A DNA stretch of 64,000 bases from M30B53 sp964600785. Its GTDB lineage: Bacteria; Planctomycetota; Planctomycetia; Pirellulales; UBA1268. Below the pieces are notes generated by a model. The model was not told the DNA's origin, did not search any database, and worked only from the letters and a program-made list of their open reading frames with translations. Location of the stretch: the NCBI GenBank assembly GCA_964600785.1, contig CAZRKH010000091.1:9118-73117 (forward strand), in the 5' to 3' direction. The position numbers were made by a program, and so were the translations under genes. Positions 24,677-33,145 of the stretch are shown here, in pieces; position 1 is the first letter of the stretch; the number at the start of each line of letters is the position of its first letter.

Positions 24677-25933
24677 CGCGTCCGCGGCGACGGCCACGGC
24701 GGCAGCCTGGCCGGTGCTCGAGAGATTCACCGCCAGGGCCACCGGCGGGCGACCGGTGAGCGGTTCGCCGTGCACCACCTGCACCGGGCAGGCCGGGTCG
24801 GCCGTCTCGAAGTTGAGCGTCGGCAGCACGTCACCGCGGCCGAGGTCGAGCAGACTCGCGGCGAGTTCCACCGCGCCCCCGCCCGCGCCGAGGTGGCCGA
24901 AACGGCTCTTGAAGGCCGTCACCGGCACGTCGCCAAGTTCGGCCCGGATCGCCCCGGCCTCGATGCGGTCCATCTCCACAGTGCCGAGCCCGTGGGCGTT
25001 GACATGGCCGATCTCGTGCGGCTCGAGGTCGGCCACGGCCAGGGCCCCGCGGATTGCCGCCCGAAGTCCACGGCCCTCGATCGAGCCGCCGTGGGGCACC
25101 GGCTCGTGCCGTGCCACCACCGAGAGCAGCCTGCCGTGAATCCTCGCACCGCGACGCATCGCATGCTCGAGTGACTCCAGCACGATCGCCCCGGCCCCTT
25201 CGCCGTTGACCATTCCGTCACGGTCGCGGTCGAAGGGCCGTGAGGCCCGACGGCAGTCGTCGCGGCGGTGGGAAAGCTGGCATTCCCCACGGGCCACGAT
25301 TGCCGTCGGGTCGAGGCGGCAGCCGGTGCCACCGGTGATCATCACGTCGGCCCAGCCACGTCGGATCACGCTGGCCGCCTCGGCGATCGCCAGCAGGCTC
25401 GAAACGTCGCCGAGCACGATCGTGTTGTTGGGCCCCCGGGCGTCCTGGGCGATCGCGATGTGGGAGGCGGTCATGTTGGGCAGCAGCTTGAGCAGCCACA
25501 GCGGGTGGAGTTCGTCGGCGGCTGCGTCGGCCCAGCGGGTGAAATCGAAGCGGCCCTCGTGGATGCAGCGGCGATAGCTGCCCTCCAGATCGTGGGTGTC
25601 GGCGTAGATCATGTCGCTGCCGAAGACCACGCCGAAGCGTTCGGGCTCCACGCTGCCCGCCGGCAAGCCGGCATCGACCATCGCCAGATCGGCCGCGGCG
25701 AAGCCGAAGCAGATTTCGCGGCTCATCACCTTGAGGCTCTTGCGGGGCCGGACATAGAGCTTGGGGTCGAAGTCGACAATCTGGCCGCCGAATCCGACCT
25801 CCAGGGCCGATGGGTCGAAGGCCTCGATCGGACGAATGCCGCTGAGCCCGGCGTGAAGCTGCTCGCCGAAGGCCTCCAGGCCGACGCCGATGGGGCTGAC
25901 GACGCCGAGTCCGGTGATCACGATCTCTCGCAT
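24674..25933 (-). CDS. Beta-ketoacyl synthase homologue lacking the catalytic Cys (KS-beta/CLF-like)
   Basis: This 419-aa thiolase-fold protein starts MREIVITGLGVVSPIGVGLE like FabF. The His and Lys of the KS triad are kept (HVNAHGLGTVEMD; FKSRFGHLGAGGG). The nucleophile position differs: where FabF has ATACTSG, the aligned stretch is VLGDVSSL, placing Asp176 at the catalytic Cys. It is therefore unlikely to condense acyl chains by the normal route. Chain-length-factor (KS-beta) subunits and decarboxylating KSQ domains are known cases of such replacement, there with Gln. No partner KS or ACP lies next to it. The start at 25933 is chosen for the canonical N-terminus. The stop is provided by a family A element. 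Confidence 0.82.
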   Translation of the reverse strand: MREIVITGLGVVSPIGVGLEAFGEQLHAGLSGIRPIEAFDPSALEVGFGGQIVDFDPKLYVRPRKSLKVMSREICFGFAAADLAMVDAGLPAGSVEPERFGVVFGSDMIYADTHDLEGSYRRCIHEGRFDFTRWADAAADELHPLWLLKLLPNMTASHIAIAQDARGPNNTIVLGDVSSLLAIAEAASVIRRGWADVMITGGTGCRLDPTAIVARGECQLSHRRDDCRRASRPFDRDRDGMVNGEGAGAIVLESLEHAMRRGARIHGRLLSVVARHEPVPHGGSIEGRGLRAAIRGALAVADLEPHEIGHVNAHGLGTVEMDRIEAGAIRAELGDVPVTAFKSRFGHLGAGGGAVELAASLLDLGRGDVLPTLNFETADPACPVQVVHGEPLTGRPPVALAVNLSSTGQAAAVAVAADA

Positions 25934-26084
25934 GGTCGCTGGAGGGGTCCGGGGGCCGAGGGACCGGCTCGGCCGCCGCCCCCGGGAATGGGATTCCTGC
26001 ACGGTAAACCAAGCGGCCTCTCGCCGAAAGCCTCAGCCGCCGGCCCCGCCTGCTGTCGGCCGACCGAAACCGACCTGGGGGCGG

Positions 26085-27179
26085 TCAGCAGATCCGCGGC
26101 AGCTGCTCCCCGACCGGTAGCGGCACGACCCGGCTGCCCCCGATCGGCGTGCGTGCGGTGACCTTGCCGGCGGGCCGACGGGTGACCCGCCCGATGACCG
26201 CGGCGTTGCGACCCTCGGGCCGGGACCGCATCGCCTCGAGCAGCCTGCCTGCCTCGTCGCCGGCCACGATCGCCAGCAGTTTGCCCTCGTTGGCCACCAG
26301 CAGCGGGTCGAGCCCGAGCAGCTCGCAGGCCGAGGCCACTGCCGGGGCGACCGGCACCGCCGCATCGTCGATTTCGATGCCGACCGGCTCCCGGCCCGCG
26401 GCCCGCCTGGCGGCCGAGGCGAGGCTCGCGATTTCGTTGAGGCTCGTGGCCACACCGCCACGGGTGGGATCCCGCAGCAGCCGGATCCCGTCCGCCGCGG
26501 CGAGCATCTCCGCCACCAGACCATGCAAGGCTGCGGTGTCGCTGGCGATCTCCGCCTCGAAGCCGAGGCCCTCCCGCAGGCTCATCACTGCCATCCCATG
26601 ATCGGCGAGTGTCCCGCTGAGCACGACCGCATCGCCCGGCTCGATGCGGCCGGCGTCGAGATCGACCCCCTCGGGCACGACGCCAATCCCGGTGGTGTTG
26701 ATGTAGACCCCGTCGCCGTGGCCCCGCTCGACGACCTTCGTGTCGCCCGCCACGATCCGCACGCCCGCCGCCGCCGCCGCCGCCGCCATGGCCGCGGTGA
26801 TCCGCTCGAGATCCACGATCGGCAGGCCTTCCTCGAGGATGAAGCCAACGGTCAGAAACCTCGGCACCGCGCCGCTCATCGCCAGGTCGTTGACGGTGCC
26901 GTTGACCGCCAGCTCGCCGATCGAGCCGCCGGGAAAGAAGAGCGGCCGCACCACGAAGGAATCGGTCGAGCAGGCCAGGCGGCCGGGCAGCTCTCCGAGC
27001 ACCGCCGAATCGCCGAGCCGCTCGAGCACGGGGTTGCCGAAGGCCGGCAGGAAGATTCGCTCGATCAGTTCCCCGGAGAGCAGCCCGCCCCCTCCGTGGC
27101 CGAGCACGATTCGCCCGGCAGAGCCGTCGGAGGTCGGGCAGGAGAACCCACTGAAGTCGATGGAAGCCCGCTCGCTCAT
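26085..27179 (-). CDS. hypE: Hydrogenase maturation protein HypE
   Basis: This 364-aa HypE converts a carbamoyl group received from HypF on its C-terminal Cys into thiocyanate, giving the CN ligands of the [NiFe] site. It ends ...VGEQLPRIC, the invariant PRIC tail with the modified Cys last. PurM-like ATP-binding features include the GHGGGGLLSGELIERIF opening and FFPGGSIGELAVNGTVNDLA, with RIVAGDTKVVERGHGDGVYI further on. A run of GCC codons encodes seven Ala at about 26764-26785. Its ATG abuts the hypD stop with no gap, and it is the last gene of the hydrogenase operon. Confidence 0.96.
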   Translation of the reverse strand: MSERASIDFSGFSCPTSDGSAGRIVLGHGGGGLLSGELIERIFLPAFGNPVLERLGDSAVLGELPGRLACSTDSFVVRPLFFPGGSIGELAVNGTVNDLAMSGAVPRFLTVGFILEEGLPIVDLERITAAMAAAAAAAGVRIVAGDTKVVERGHGDGVYINTTGIGVVPEGVDLDAGRIEPGDAVVLSGTLADHGMAVMSLREGLGFEAEIASDTAALHGLVAEMLAAADGIRLLRDPTRGGVATSLNEIASLASAARRAAGREPVGIEIDDAAVPVAPAVASACELLGLDPLLVANEGKLLAIVAGDEAGRLLEAMRSRPEGRNAAVIGRVTRRPAGKVTARTPIGGSRVVPLPVGEQLPRIC

Positions 27180-28262
27180 TTACCGGCCCGCGTGAAAGTA
27201 GGCGGCGCAGGCCCCTTCGCTGGAGACCATCGTCGCCCCCAGGGGCGTCCGCGGCGTGCACTCCCGGCCAAAGGCGGGGCACTCGTTGGGCTTGAGCGTG
27301 CCCTGGAGCACTTCCCCGCTGTGGCACAGCGGCGACTCCTCGGCCGGCTGGCCGGCCGCGGGAAACCGCCGCTGGGCATCAAAGCCGGCATAGGCCTCTG
27401 CCAGCTGCCAGCCGCTGGCGGGAATCGTGCCGATCCCCCGCCAGGCCCGGTCGACCGGTTCGAAGACCTCCGCGAGCACCGCCTGGGCCTCGCGGTTGCC
27501 CTCATCGGTGACTGCGCGGGCATAGGCATTCTCGACCTCGTGGCGACCCGCCTCGAGCTGGGCGATGGCGCGGCGGATCCCCTCGAGCAGGTCGAGCGGC
27601 TCGAAGCCGGTGATCACGATTGGCACCCGGTGCGTCCGGCAGAGATCCGGATACTGCCAGATACCCATCACGCTGCAGACATGACCGGCCGCGAGGAAGG
27701 CATCGACCCGGCAGCCGGGAGAACGCATGATCGCGTCGATCGCCGGCGGCACGAGCACGTGCGAGACGATCGCCGAGAAGTTGGCAAGATCCCGGCTCGC
27801 GGCGAGCTTGATCGCCATCGCGTTGGCCGGGGCGGTGGTCTCGAAGCCGATCGCCAGAAAGACCACCTCGCGATCGGGATTCTCCGCAGCCAGCCGCACC
27901 GCATCGAGCGGCGAGTAGACCACGCGGACATCCCCGCCGCGTCCCTTGACGTCGAACAGGTTTTCCCGGCTGCCCGGCACGCGGAGCATGTCGCCGAAGG
28001 AGCAGAAGATCACTTCCGGCCGGGCCGCGATCTCGATCGCCCGGTCGATCACCGACAGCGGGGTCACGCAGACCGGACAGCCGGGGCCGTGGATCATCTC
28101 CACGTTCTCGCCGAGCAGTTGATCGATACCGTTGCGGATGATCGAGTGGGTCTGGCCGCCGCAGACCTCCATGATCGCCCAGGGCCGGGTCGCACTGCGG
28201 CGGATCTCCGCCGCCAGCCTGCGGGCAGTGTCGGCATCGCGGTATTCGGTGAGGTACTTCAT
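27180..28262 (-). CDS. hypD: Hydrogenase maturation protein HypD
   Basis: This 360-aa iron-sulfur scaffold assembles the Fe(CN)2CO unit together with HypC. Visible signatures are EVCGGQTHSI, HGPGCPVCVTP and SFGDMLRVPGS, and the C-terminal cluster-binding Cys set in CHSGEVLQGTLKPNEC and AFGRECTPRTPLGATMVSSE. The ATG at 28260-28262 overlaps the hypC stop (ATGA). The frame extends upstream through hypC, but that part has no HypD similarity. Confidence 0.97.
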   Translation of the reverse strand: MKYLTEYRDADTARRLAAEIRRSATRPWAIMEVCGGQTHSIIRNGIDQLLGENVEMIHGPGCPVCVTPLSVIDRAIEIAARPEVIFCSFGDMLRVPGSRENLFDVKGRGGDVRVVYSPLDAVRLAAENPDREVVFLAIGFETTAPANAMAIKLAASRDLANFSAIVSHVLVPPAIDAIMRSPGCRVDAFLAAGHVCSVMGIWQYPDLCRTHRVPIVITGFEPLDLLEGIRRAIAQLEAGRHEVENAYARAVTDEGNREAQAVLAEVFEPVDRAWRGIGTIPASGWQLAEAYAGFDAQRRFPAAGQPAEESPLCHSGEVLQGTLKPNECPAFGRECTPRTPLGATMVSSEGACAAYFHAGR

Positions 28263-28531
28263 GGAGGGGTCTCGTCGGTGGCCCGCAGTTCCTCGAGTTC
28301 CTCCTCGAGGAGGCCGAGTTCTGCGAAGGTGGCAAGCGTCTGCCGGGCCGACTCCTCGTCGATGCGGCTGATCGCGAAGCCGACATGCACGATCGTGTAG
28401 TCGCCGACCTCGATCTCCGGCAGGTAGGCGAGGCAGACCTCCTTCACGACGCCGCCGAAGTCGACCTTCCCCATGCGGGTGCCGCGGTCCTCGTAGATCT
28501 CCCCGATGCGTCCGGGAATCGCCAGGCACAT
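28259..28531 (-). CDS. hypC: Hydrogenase maturation chaperone HypC
   Basis: This 90-aa HypC/HupF chaperone begins MCLAIPGRIGEI, with the essential Cys2 exposed after Met removal. GKVDFGGVVKEVCLAYLPE and VGDYTIVHVGFAISRIDEE complete the family pattern. It carries the iron complex from HypD to the large-subunit precursor. It overlaps hypD by four bases and is 3 bp from the NHL gene stop. Confidence 0.96.
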   Translation of the reverse strand: MCLAIPGRIGEIYEDRGTRMGKVDFGGVVKEVCLAYLPEIEVGDYTIVHVGFAISRIDEESARQTLATFAELGLLEEELEELRATDETPP

Positions 28532-28534
28532 GCC

Positions 28535-29704
28535 TCACCTCCAGATCATCACGCGGTTGTTGCCGGAGTCGGCGATGGCGAGCGTGTCACCATGCTGGTG
28601 CAGCCCGTAGGGCCAGCAGAGCGAGTCGCTCGTCACCGCCTTCCAGTGATTTTCCCCTGCGGCGTCGAAATCTGGCTGGCCGAACACCGCGCGAGCCTCG
28701 CTGCCGGCGGTGACATTTGGCGGCAGCGGCCACTCGAGCACGCGGTTGTTGGCGGTGTCGGCCACCACAAGGAATCGTCCGTTGGCATTCTCGCCCCGGG
28801 AAAGCCCGTAGGGAAATCGCAGCCTCGCCGGTCCCTGCGGCCGGTAGGGAAACTCCCCGTTGGAGTCGAAGTCGGCCTGACCGAGGACGATCGTTGCCGG
28901 CATGTCGGCGGTCGGCTGCCCGGGAAACCCGAGGACCCGGTGGTTGCCCGCGTCGGCCACAAACAGCCAGGAGCGGTCACCGGCGATTCCATGGGGCCAG
29001 CGGAACGACGAGGCCGAAGGTGGTCCGCCGCGGTTCTCCTCGTGGGCTGAAAAGTCATCCTGGCCGAGCACGACATCCGCGGGACGGTCGTCCTCGGGCA
29101 GCCCGTTCCAGATCAGCACCCGACGGTTGCCGGTGTCGGCCACGTGCAGCCGGCCGGCGATGAAGGCCAGACCGTAAGGCCAGCGGAGGCTGTCGGCGGC
29201 TGCTTCACCGCCGCGGTTGGGCTCGACCGCTTCAAGGTTCGGCTGGCCGAGGCAGCAGTCCGGCGGGGTGTCGCTTCGGGTGGGCAGTTCGTGCCACACC
29301 AGCACTCGGTGATGCCAGGCGTCGGCCACCAGCAGCCGTCCCTCGGCCACGATTGCCGCGGTGGGCAGATGCAGTCCGCCGGCCGGCCCGCGACCGGAAG
29401 CCGCCGGCCCCTCGGCCTCGAAGCCCGCCTGGCCGAGCACGATCGACGCGGCGGCGTGGTCCTCGGCGGGCAGGCCCTCCCAGATGAGCAGGCGGTGGTT
29501 GCCGGTGTCGCAAACGATCAGCCGCTGGTCGTCGAGCCACACGCCGCGGGGCGCGTAGAGCTGCGAAGCGGTCGGCATCGCCGCGGGCAGGGCCAGCCCG
29601 CCGGGAGCCGCCGCACCGATCCAGCGGACCGGCCGCCGGCCCCCGGCATCCTCGCCGGCCGCCGTGGCGGACGGCGGTTCGACCGATGGCCCCTGTCTGC
29701 TCAT
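28535..29704 (-). CDS. NHL-repeat six-bladed propeller protein of the hydrogenase operon
   Basis: The 389-aa product contains six NHL-type repeats, each with a blade core such as VCDTGNHRLLIWEGLP, VADTGNRRVLIWNGLP or IADSGNNRVMIW. They are spaced by LGQ-x-x-F segments (IVLGQAGFEAEG, VVLGQDDFSAHE). It has no clear signal peptide. NHL proteins accompany some high-affinity uptake hydrogenases, where their role is not established; a protein-interaction platform is the simplest inference. The ATG at 29702-29704 overlaps the stop of the NifU-Rieske gene (ATGA), so it is translationally coupled. An upstream frame to 29782 is rejected as the start. Confidence 0.88.
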   Translation of the reverse strand: MSRQGPSVEPPSATAAGEDAGGRRPVRWIGAAAPGGLALPAAMPTASQLYAPRGVWLDDQRLIVCDTGNHRLLIWEGLPAEDHAAASIVLGQAGFEAEGPAASGRGPAGGLHLPTAAIVAEGRLLVADAWHHRVLVWHELPTRSDTPPDCCLGQPNLEAVEPNRGGEAAADSLRWPYGLAFIAGRLHVADTGNRRVLIWNGLPEDDRPADVVLGQDDFSAHEENRGGPPSASSFRWPHGIAGDRSWLFVADAGNHRVLGFPGQPTADMPATIVLGQADFDSNGEFPYRPQGPARLRFPYGLSRGENANGRFLVVADTANNRVLEWPLPPNVTAGSEARAVFGQPDFDAAGENHWKAVTSDSLCWPYGLHQHGDTLAIADSGNNRVMIWR

Positions 29705-30600
29705 GACGGCCGCACCCAGATCAGGCCCTCGCTGACCCGCAGCGGAAATGCTTCGAGCTGGCACTGCGGAGCGGTGAAGCATTCGCCGGAATCACTGTCG
29801 AAGCGGAAGCCGTGCCAGGGGCAGGTGATCGTGCCGCCCTCGTCGTCGCAGATACCACGCTCCAGCGGCATCCCGGCATGCGGGCAGGCATTCCGGAAGG
29901 CCCGCAGTCCGGCCCGGCTGGCGATCACAAGCACACTCGTCTCTCCCGCCTCGAAGGCCAGCAGCTCACCGGGCACGACCGCCTCGGCCGGCGGGCCGGC
30001 CATCCAGCCGGCCGCCTCGAGGCTCGCCTGATCGCCGGCGGGTGCCGGGGCGATCTGGAAGACCGCCGGCTCGGCGGCCAGCGGCTCGGCGGGCACCACC
30101 TCCACCCCCTCGATTTCCGGCACATGCTCTTTGAGTGATTCCTCCACGGTTGTGCGGAGCGTGACCGACGACATCGAGCATCCGTTGCAGCTGCCGGAGA
30201 GCTGCACGAAGGCTCGACCCTCGCGGACGTCGACCAAGGCCACGTCGCCACCGTGCGACTGGAGGTAGGGCCGTACCATTTCAATCACGCGTGCTACGCG
30301 GGTCTCGAGGTCGGCCCGCACCAGGCCGTGCATCGCGAAGAGCGCATAGACCTCCGGCTCGGCGGCGAGTTCCAAGAGCAGCTCCTTGCCGCGAGGGTCG
30401 GCCTTGAGCAGCCGCACGATCCTCGTCAGGCCCACCTTGTGAAACTCCTCGATCGCCGCCCGCAACGCGGTTGCCTTGCCGCGGTGCTCCGGCTCGAGGG
30501 CCGCCACCTCCGCCGCTGCCGCATCGACTGTCGCGGCGAGCCGCTCGAGATCGGCGGAGTGATCGGTCTGGTCGGGCTCGGCCTGATGATCGGTGGACAT
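29701..30600 (-). CDS. NifU-like/Rieske fusion iron-sulfur protein (candidate hydrogenase electron acceptor)
   Basis: This 299-aa fusion has an N-terminal helical region (1-95), a NifU C-terminal-like domain with the cluster motif SGSCNGCSMSSVTLRT (Cys138, Cys141), and a C-terminal Rieske [2Fe-2S] domain with CPHAG (Cys239, His241) and CPWHG (Cys260, His263) joined by the expected spacer. Rieske-type partners encoded with group 1h hydrogenases (HhyE-like) are thought to accept electrons from the small subunit and pass them to quinone or the respiratory chain. Here a NifU domain is attached, giving two cluster sites in one chain. It is encoded between a 129-aa orphan and the NHL gene. The start at 30600 is the first Met after an unrelated segment. 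Confidence 0.9.
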   Translation of the reverse strand: MSTDHQAEPDQTDHSADLERLAATVDAAAAEVAALEPEHRGKATALRAAIEEFHKVGLTRIVRLLKADPRGKELLLELAAEPEVYALFAMHGLVRADLETRVARVIEMVRPYLQSHGGDVALVDVREGRAFVQLSGSCNGCSMSSVTLRTTVEESLKEHVPEIEGVEVVPAEPLAAEPAVFQIAPAPAGDQASLEAAGWMAGPPAEAVVPGELLAFEAGETSVLVIASRAGLRAFRNACPHAGMPLERGICDDEGGTITCPWHGFRFDSDSGECFTAPQCQLEAFPLRVSEGLIWVRPS

Positions 30601-30660
30601 GTGGGGGGATCGTTTGGGGTGTGCGGGTCCGAAGATTCTGTTGGCAGAGATCGGCAACGC

Positions 30661-31050
30661 TCAGACCGGCTGGTAGCCGGCCCGTTTGTCGAGGGTTTCG
30701 AGGGTCCTGGGGAGCAGCACCGCGGCGAACACCGCCCGGGCGAGCAGGCCTGCCGCATCGCCGAGGGTTGCCGTGTCGGTCAGACCGTCAAACAGGTCGC
30801 GGTGCGGGAACACCGGCCGTCGGGCCAGCGCTGCGAGTACGAAGCAGGCCCCGTCAGGGTTGTCGAGCAGAAAATCGGCGAAGAAGGCGTCGGTGAATCC
30901 GCTCAGCCAGGTGCCTTCCCCCTCGGGGTCGTCCCGCAGCTTTTCCGCCGCGGCTTGCGGCCCGCGATGCCGCTCCTCGAGCCGGGCGGCATACCGCTCA
31001 GCGGCGGTCTCGAGGAGCACGTCAAACTGTTGTCGCTGGTGGAGGTCCAT
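30661..31050 (-). CDS. Conserved-context hypothetical protein in hydrogenase operon
   Basis: I do not recognise this 129-aa protein. It is mostly helical and acidic, with MDLHQRQQFDVLLETAAERY at the start and GFTDAFFADFLLDNPDGACF then VLAALARRPVFPHRDLF later. It has no signal peptide, membrane helix or Cys cluster. It sits 41 bp after the TPR gene and 60 bp before the NifU-Rieske gene, in the same transcription unit, so a role in hydrogenase assembly or electron transfer is an inference from context. The start at 31050 avoids a proline/arginine-rich out-of-family extension. Confidence 0.7.
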   Translation of the reverse strand: MDLHQRQQFDVLLETAAERYAARLEERHRGPQAAAEKLRDDPEGEGTWLSGFTDAFFADFLLDNPDGACFVLAALARRPVFPHRDLFDGLTDTATLGDAAGLLARAVFAAVLLPRTLETLDKRAGYQPV

Positions 31051-31091
31051 GGGGCATGTGGCTCCGCCGGGGCTGAGAGATCGTGGTGGAA

Positions 31092-32660
31092 TCAGAATAG
31101 TTCGTCGGCCCGCCCGCCCTCTCGGATCGCGTCGAGCTGCTGTTGGATCTGGTCGAGCAGTTGGCCGGTGGCCTGCGACTCCTCGCTGCATTCATAGGCA
31201 CCGAACAGCCGGCGGGCTTCGGCGAGCTTCTCGATCGCCGGCTTGAAGATTCCCAGGTGGGCCAGGGCATTGGCCTGGTTGAAGAGCACCCTGGAATGGG
31301 CCACCGGGTCGCGGGCCCGAGACCTCACCTCCAGCACCTGCTCGTAGGCCTCGACGGCGTTGGCCAGGTTCTCTCTGGGGTGCGACGAGGGCAGGTATTG
31401 CAGGGCATTGGCCAGATTCATCATCACGCTCGCCCAGCTGTCGGGATCCCGCTGGCGGTCACAGACTTCCAGAGCCCGGCGAAACGACTGCACGGCGATG
31501 CCCGTCCTCAGCTGATCGCTCGACTCGCCGCGGGGCATCGCCAGATAGGCCAGTCCGAGGCCGTTTTGGATCTGCCCGAACCATCCCGGACGGTTCTCGC
31601 GGTCGATGCCCGCCGCAAGGGCCCGCTGGTAGGCCTTGATCGCCTCGAGCAGCCCGCCCCGGCTGCCGGCGGCCGCGTGCTGGCGGGCCACGGCGAGCTT
31701 CATCCAGGCCTCCGCCTCGAGCAGCCCTCCCGCGGCGGCAGCGGCCAGTTCGGCGGCCTCGGCATACAACTCGCACAGTTCGCTCGGGGCTGTTTGCAGC
31801 GTGCCGGCCAGGTCAGCCCACTGGATCAGCAGCGTCGCGGCAAACACCGGCGAGGGCTCGCGGGCCACCCTCAAGGCCCGTTCGAGCAGCTCGCAGGCCG
31901 CGGGCACGTTATCCCGCTCAATCGCGGCCGCCGCGGCGGTGAGGCCGGCAAGGGCCGCCAGTTCTCCATCGAGTGTGCCCACGGGCGGTGGCTCACCGCT
32001 GAGGCCGTGCGCAAAAGCGGCGATCTGGCCGAGTTCCTCAAGCCACGCATCGCCGGCTCGTGCGAGGTCTGCGAGGCTCTCGGGTGTGCCGCTGATCACG
32101 AAGCGGTTGTAGGCGTCCAGCGGTGTGTTGCCGTGAATCGCCGCAGCCGCCGCGGGCAGGTCACCCTCTGCGGCAAGCCTGAAGAACCGCCAGGCCCGCG
32201 GAACGGGCGTGTTCGCCTCGCCCCGCAGCAGGCCCGCGAGCGGCTCGCTCGCTTCGCCACTCTCCAGCGGCGGCAGCAGCAGATGCGAGGCTGGAAAGGG
32301 AAAGATGCCCACTGGCTGCGGCCGTGGCAGCCCGGCCGCGGCCAGGCCGACCCGCAGCCCGCCGGCCGACTCGTCCCAGACCGCGGTGTGGCAGCCGGTG
32401 GGCAGCTGGAAACCGAAGACCTCCGCCACCAGCACGCTGCGGTCGCCGGCGGCGTTGCGTTGCTTGAGGATCAGGCCCCCGGCGGCATTGCCCCGGGTGG
32501 GCAAAAGCAGGAGTGTGTGCCGCTTGACGAGGGCCACCAGGGCGTCGTCGGGAAAGAACCGCTCCGCGTCGGCCCGCCGCAGGCGGAGGTAGCCGTCGGC
32601 GGCAATTTCGAGGCTGCACTCCGCCGGCGGGGCGGGCGGGCTTGTTGTCTGGCTGCTCAT
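31092..32660 (-). CDS. TPR-repeat protein of the hydrogenase operon
   Basis: This 522-aa protein has an N-terminal region (1-180) of beta-rich unknown fold (SLEIAADGYLRLRRADAERF). The C-terminal half is built of TPR-like helix pairs, for example LLEAIKAYQRALAAGIDREN, IQNGLGLAYLAMPRG, SFRRALEVCDRQRDPDSWAS and NLANAVEAYEQVLEVRSR. TPR proteins mediate protein-protein contacts. In this operon it may help assemble the subunits or present the small subunit to its partner (inference). The start is ATG 32658-32660 (TGATG junction with the protease stop), or GTG three bases earlier. Confidence 0.85.
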   Translation of the reverse strand: MSSQTTSPPAPPAECSLEIAADGYLRLRRADAERFFPDDALVALVKRHTLLLLPTRGNAAGGLILKQRNAAGDRSVLVAEVFGFQLPTGCHTAVWDESAGGLRVGLAAAGLPRPQPVGIFPFPASHLLLPPLESGEASEPLAGLLRGEANTPVPRAWRFFRLAAEGDLPAAAAAIHGNTPLDAYNRFVISGTPESLADLARAGDAWLEELGQIAAFAHGLSGEPPPVGTLDGELAALAGLTAAAAAIERDNVPAACELLERALRVAREPSPVFAATLLIQWADLAGTLQTAPSELCELYAEAAELAAAAAGGLLEAEAWMKLAVARQHAAAGSRGGLLEAIKAYQRALAAGIDRENRPGWFGQIQNGLGLAYLAMPRGESSDQLRTGIAVQSFRRALEVCDRQRDPDSWASVMMNLANALQYLPSSHPRENLANAVEAYEQVLEVRSRARDPVAHSRVLFNQANALAHLGIFKPAIEKLAEARRLFGAYECSEESQATGQLLDQIQQQLDAIREGGRADELF

Positions 32661-33142
32661 CACCCGACCTCCGCGGTGAGCCGGGCGAGCAGTCGCTCGG
32701 CGAGCCGATCGACCGCCGCATCGACCGCGGGGGAGAGCCCTTCGCCCACCTCGTAGTTGACGCCTTCGATGAGGTAGGCGGTCACGCTCGCGGGGTAGTC
32801 GTCCTTGAGCAGCCAGCGGGCAAAGGCGATCGCATGGTCCCAGCGGAAGGCATGGAGGTTGATGCTGCCCAGGGGGGGCAGATTCTCAACCTCGTGGCCG
32901 GGCAGTTCGAAGGTCGCACCGGGGTCGCTGCCGGAGGAGCAGGCATCGACCAGGATCACCTCCGGCACGCCTCGCATCTGGAAGGCGACGTCCATCCCGC
33001 CGGTGCCGCCGTCGGCACACCGCACACCCACAGGCAGCCCCCGCTCCCAGAGCCGCCGGACCAGCACCGGCCCAGCCGCGTCGTCGCCCCGCAGCAGGTT
33101 GCCGCAGCCGATGACGAGCGTGCGGATCGGCCCGGAGTCCAT
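32660..33142 (-). CDS. Hydrogenase maturation protease (HyaD/HupD family)
   Basis: This 160-aa nickel-dependent endopeptidase trims the C-terminal extension of the large subunit after metal insertion. The family signature LVIGCGNLLRGDDAAGP is at residues 9-25, with conserved acidic and His residues in GGTGGMDVAF, VILVDACSSG and INLHAFRWDHAIAFARWL. The large subunit gene ends 3 bp upstream and has a 19-residue tail after its last CxxCxxH, which is the expected substrate. It is followed directly by the TPR gene. Confidence 0.93.
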   Translation of the reverse strand: MDSGPIRTLVIGCGNLLRGDDAAGPVLVRRLWERGLPVGVRCADGGTGGMDVAFQMRGVPEVILVDACSSGSDPGATFELPGHEVENLPPLGSINLHAFRWDHAIAFARWLLKDDYPASVTAYLIEGVNYEVGEGLSPAVDAAVDRLAERLLARLTAEVG

Positions 33143-33145
33143 CGC

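Noticed and set aside
24674..25933. Ordinary FabF (ketoacyl-ACP synthase II)
   Set aside because: The catalytic Cys is missing by alignment and no fatty-acid synthesis genes are adjacent.
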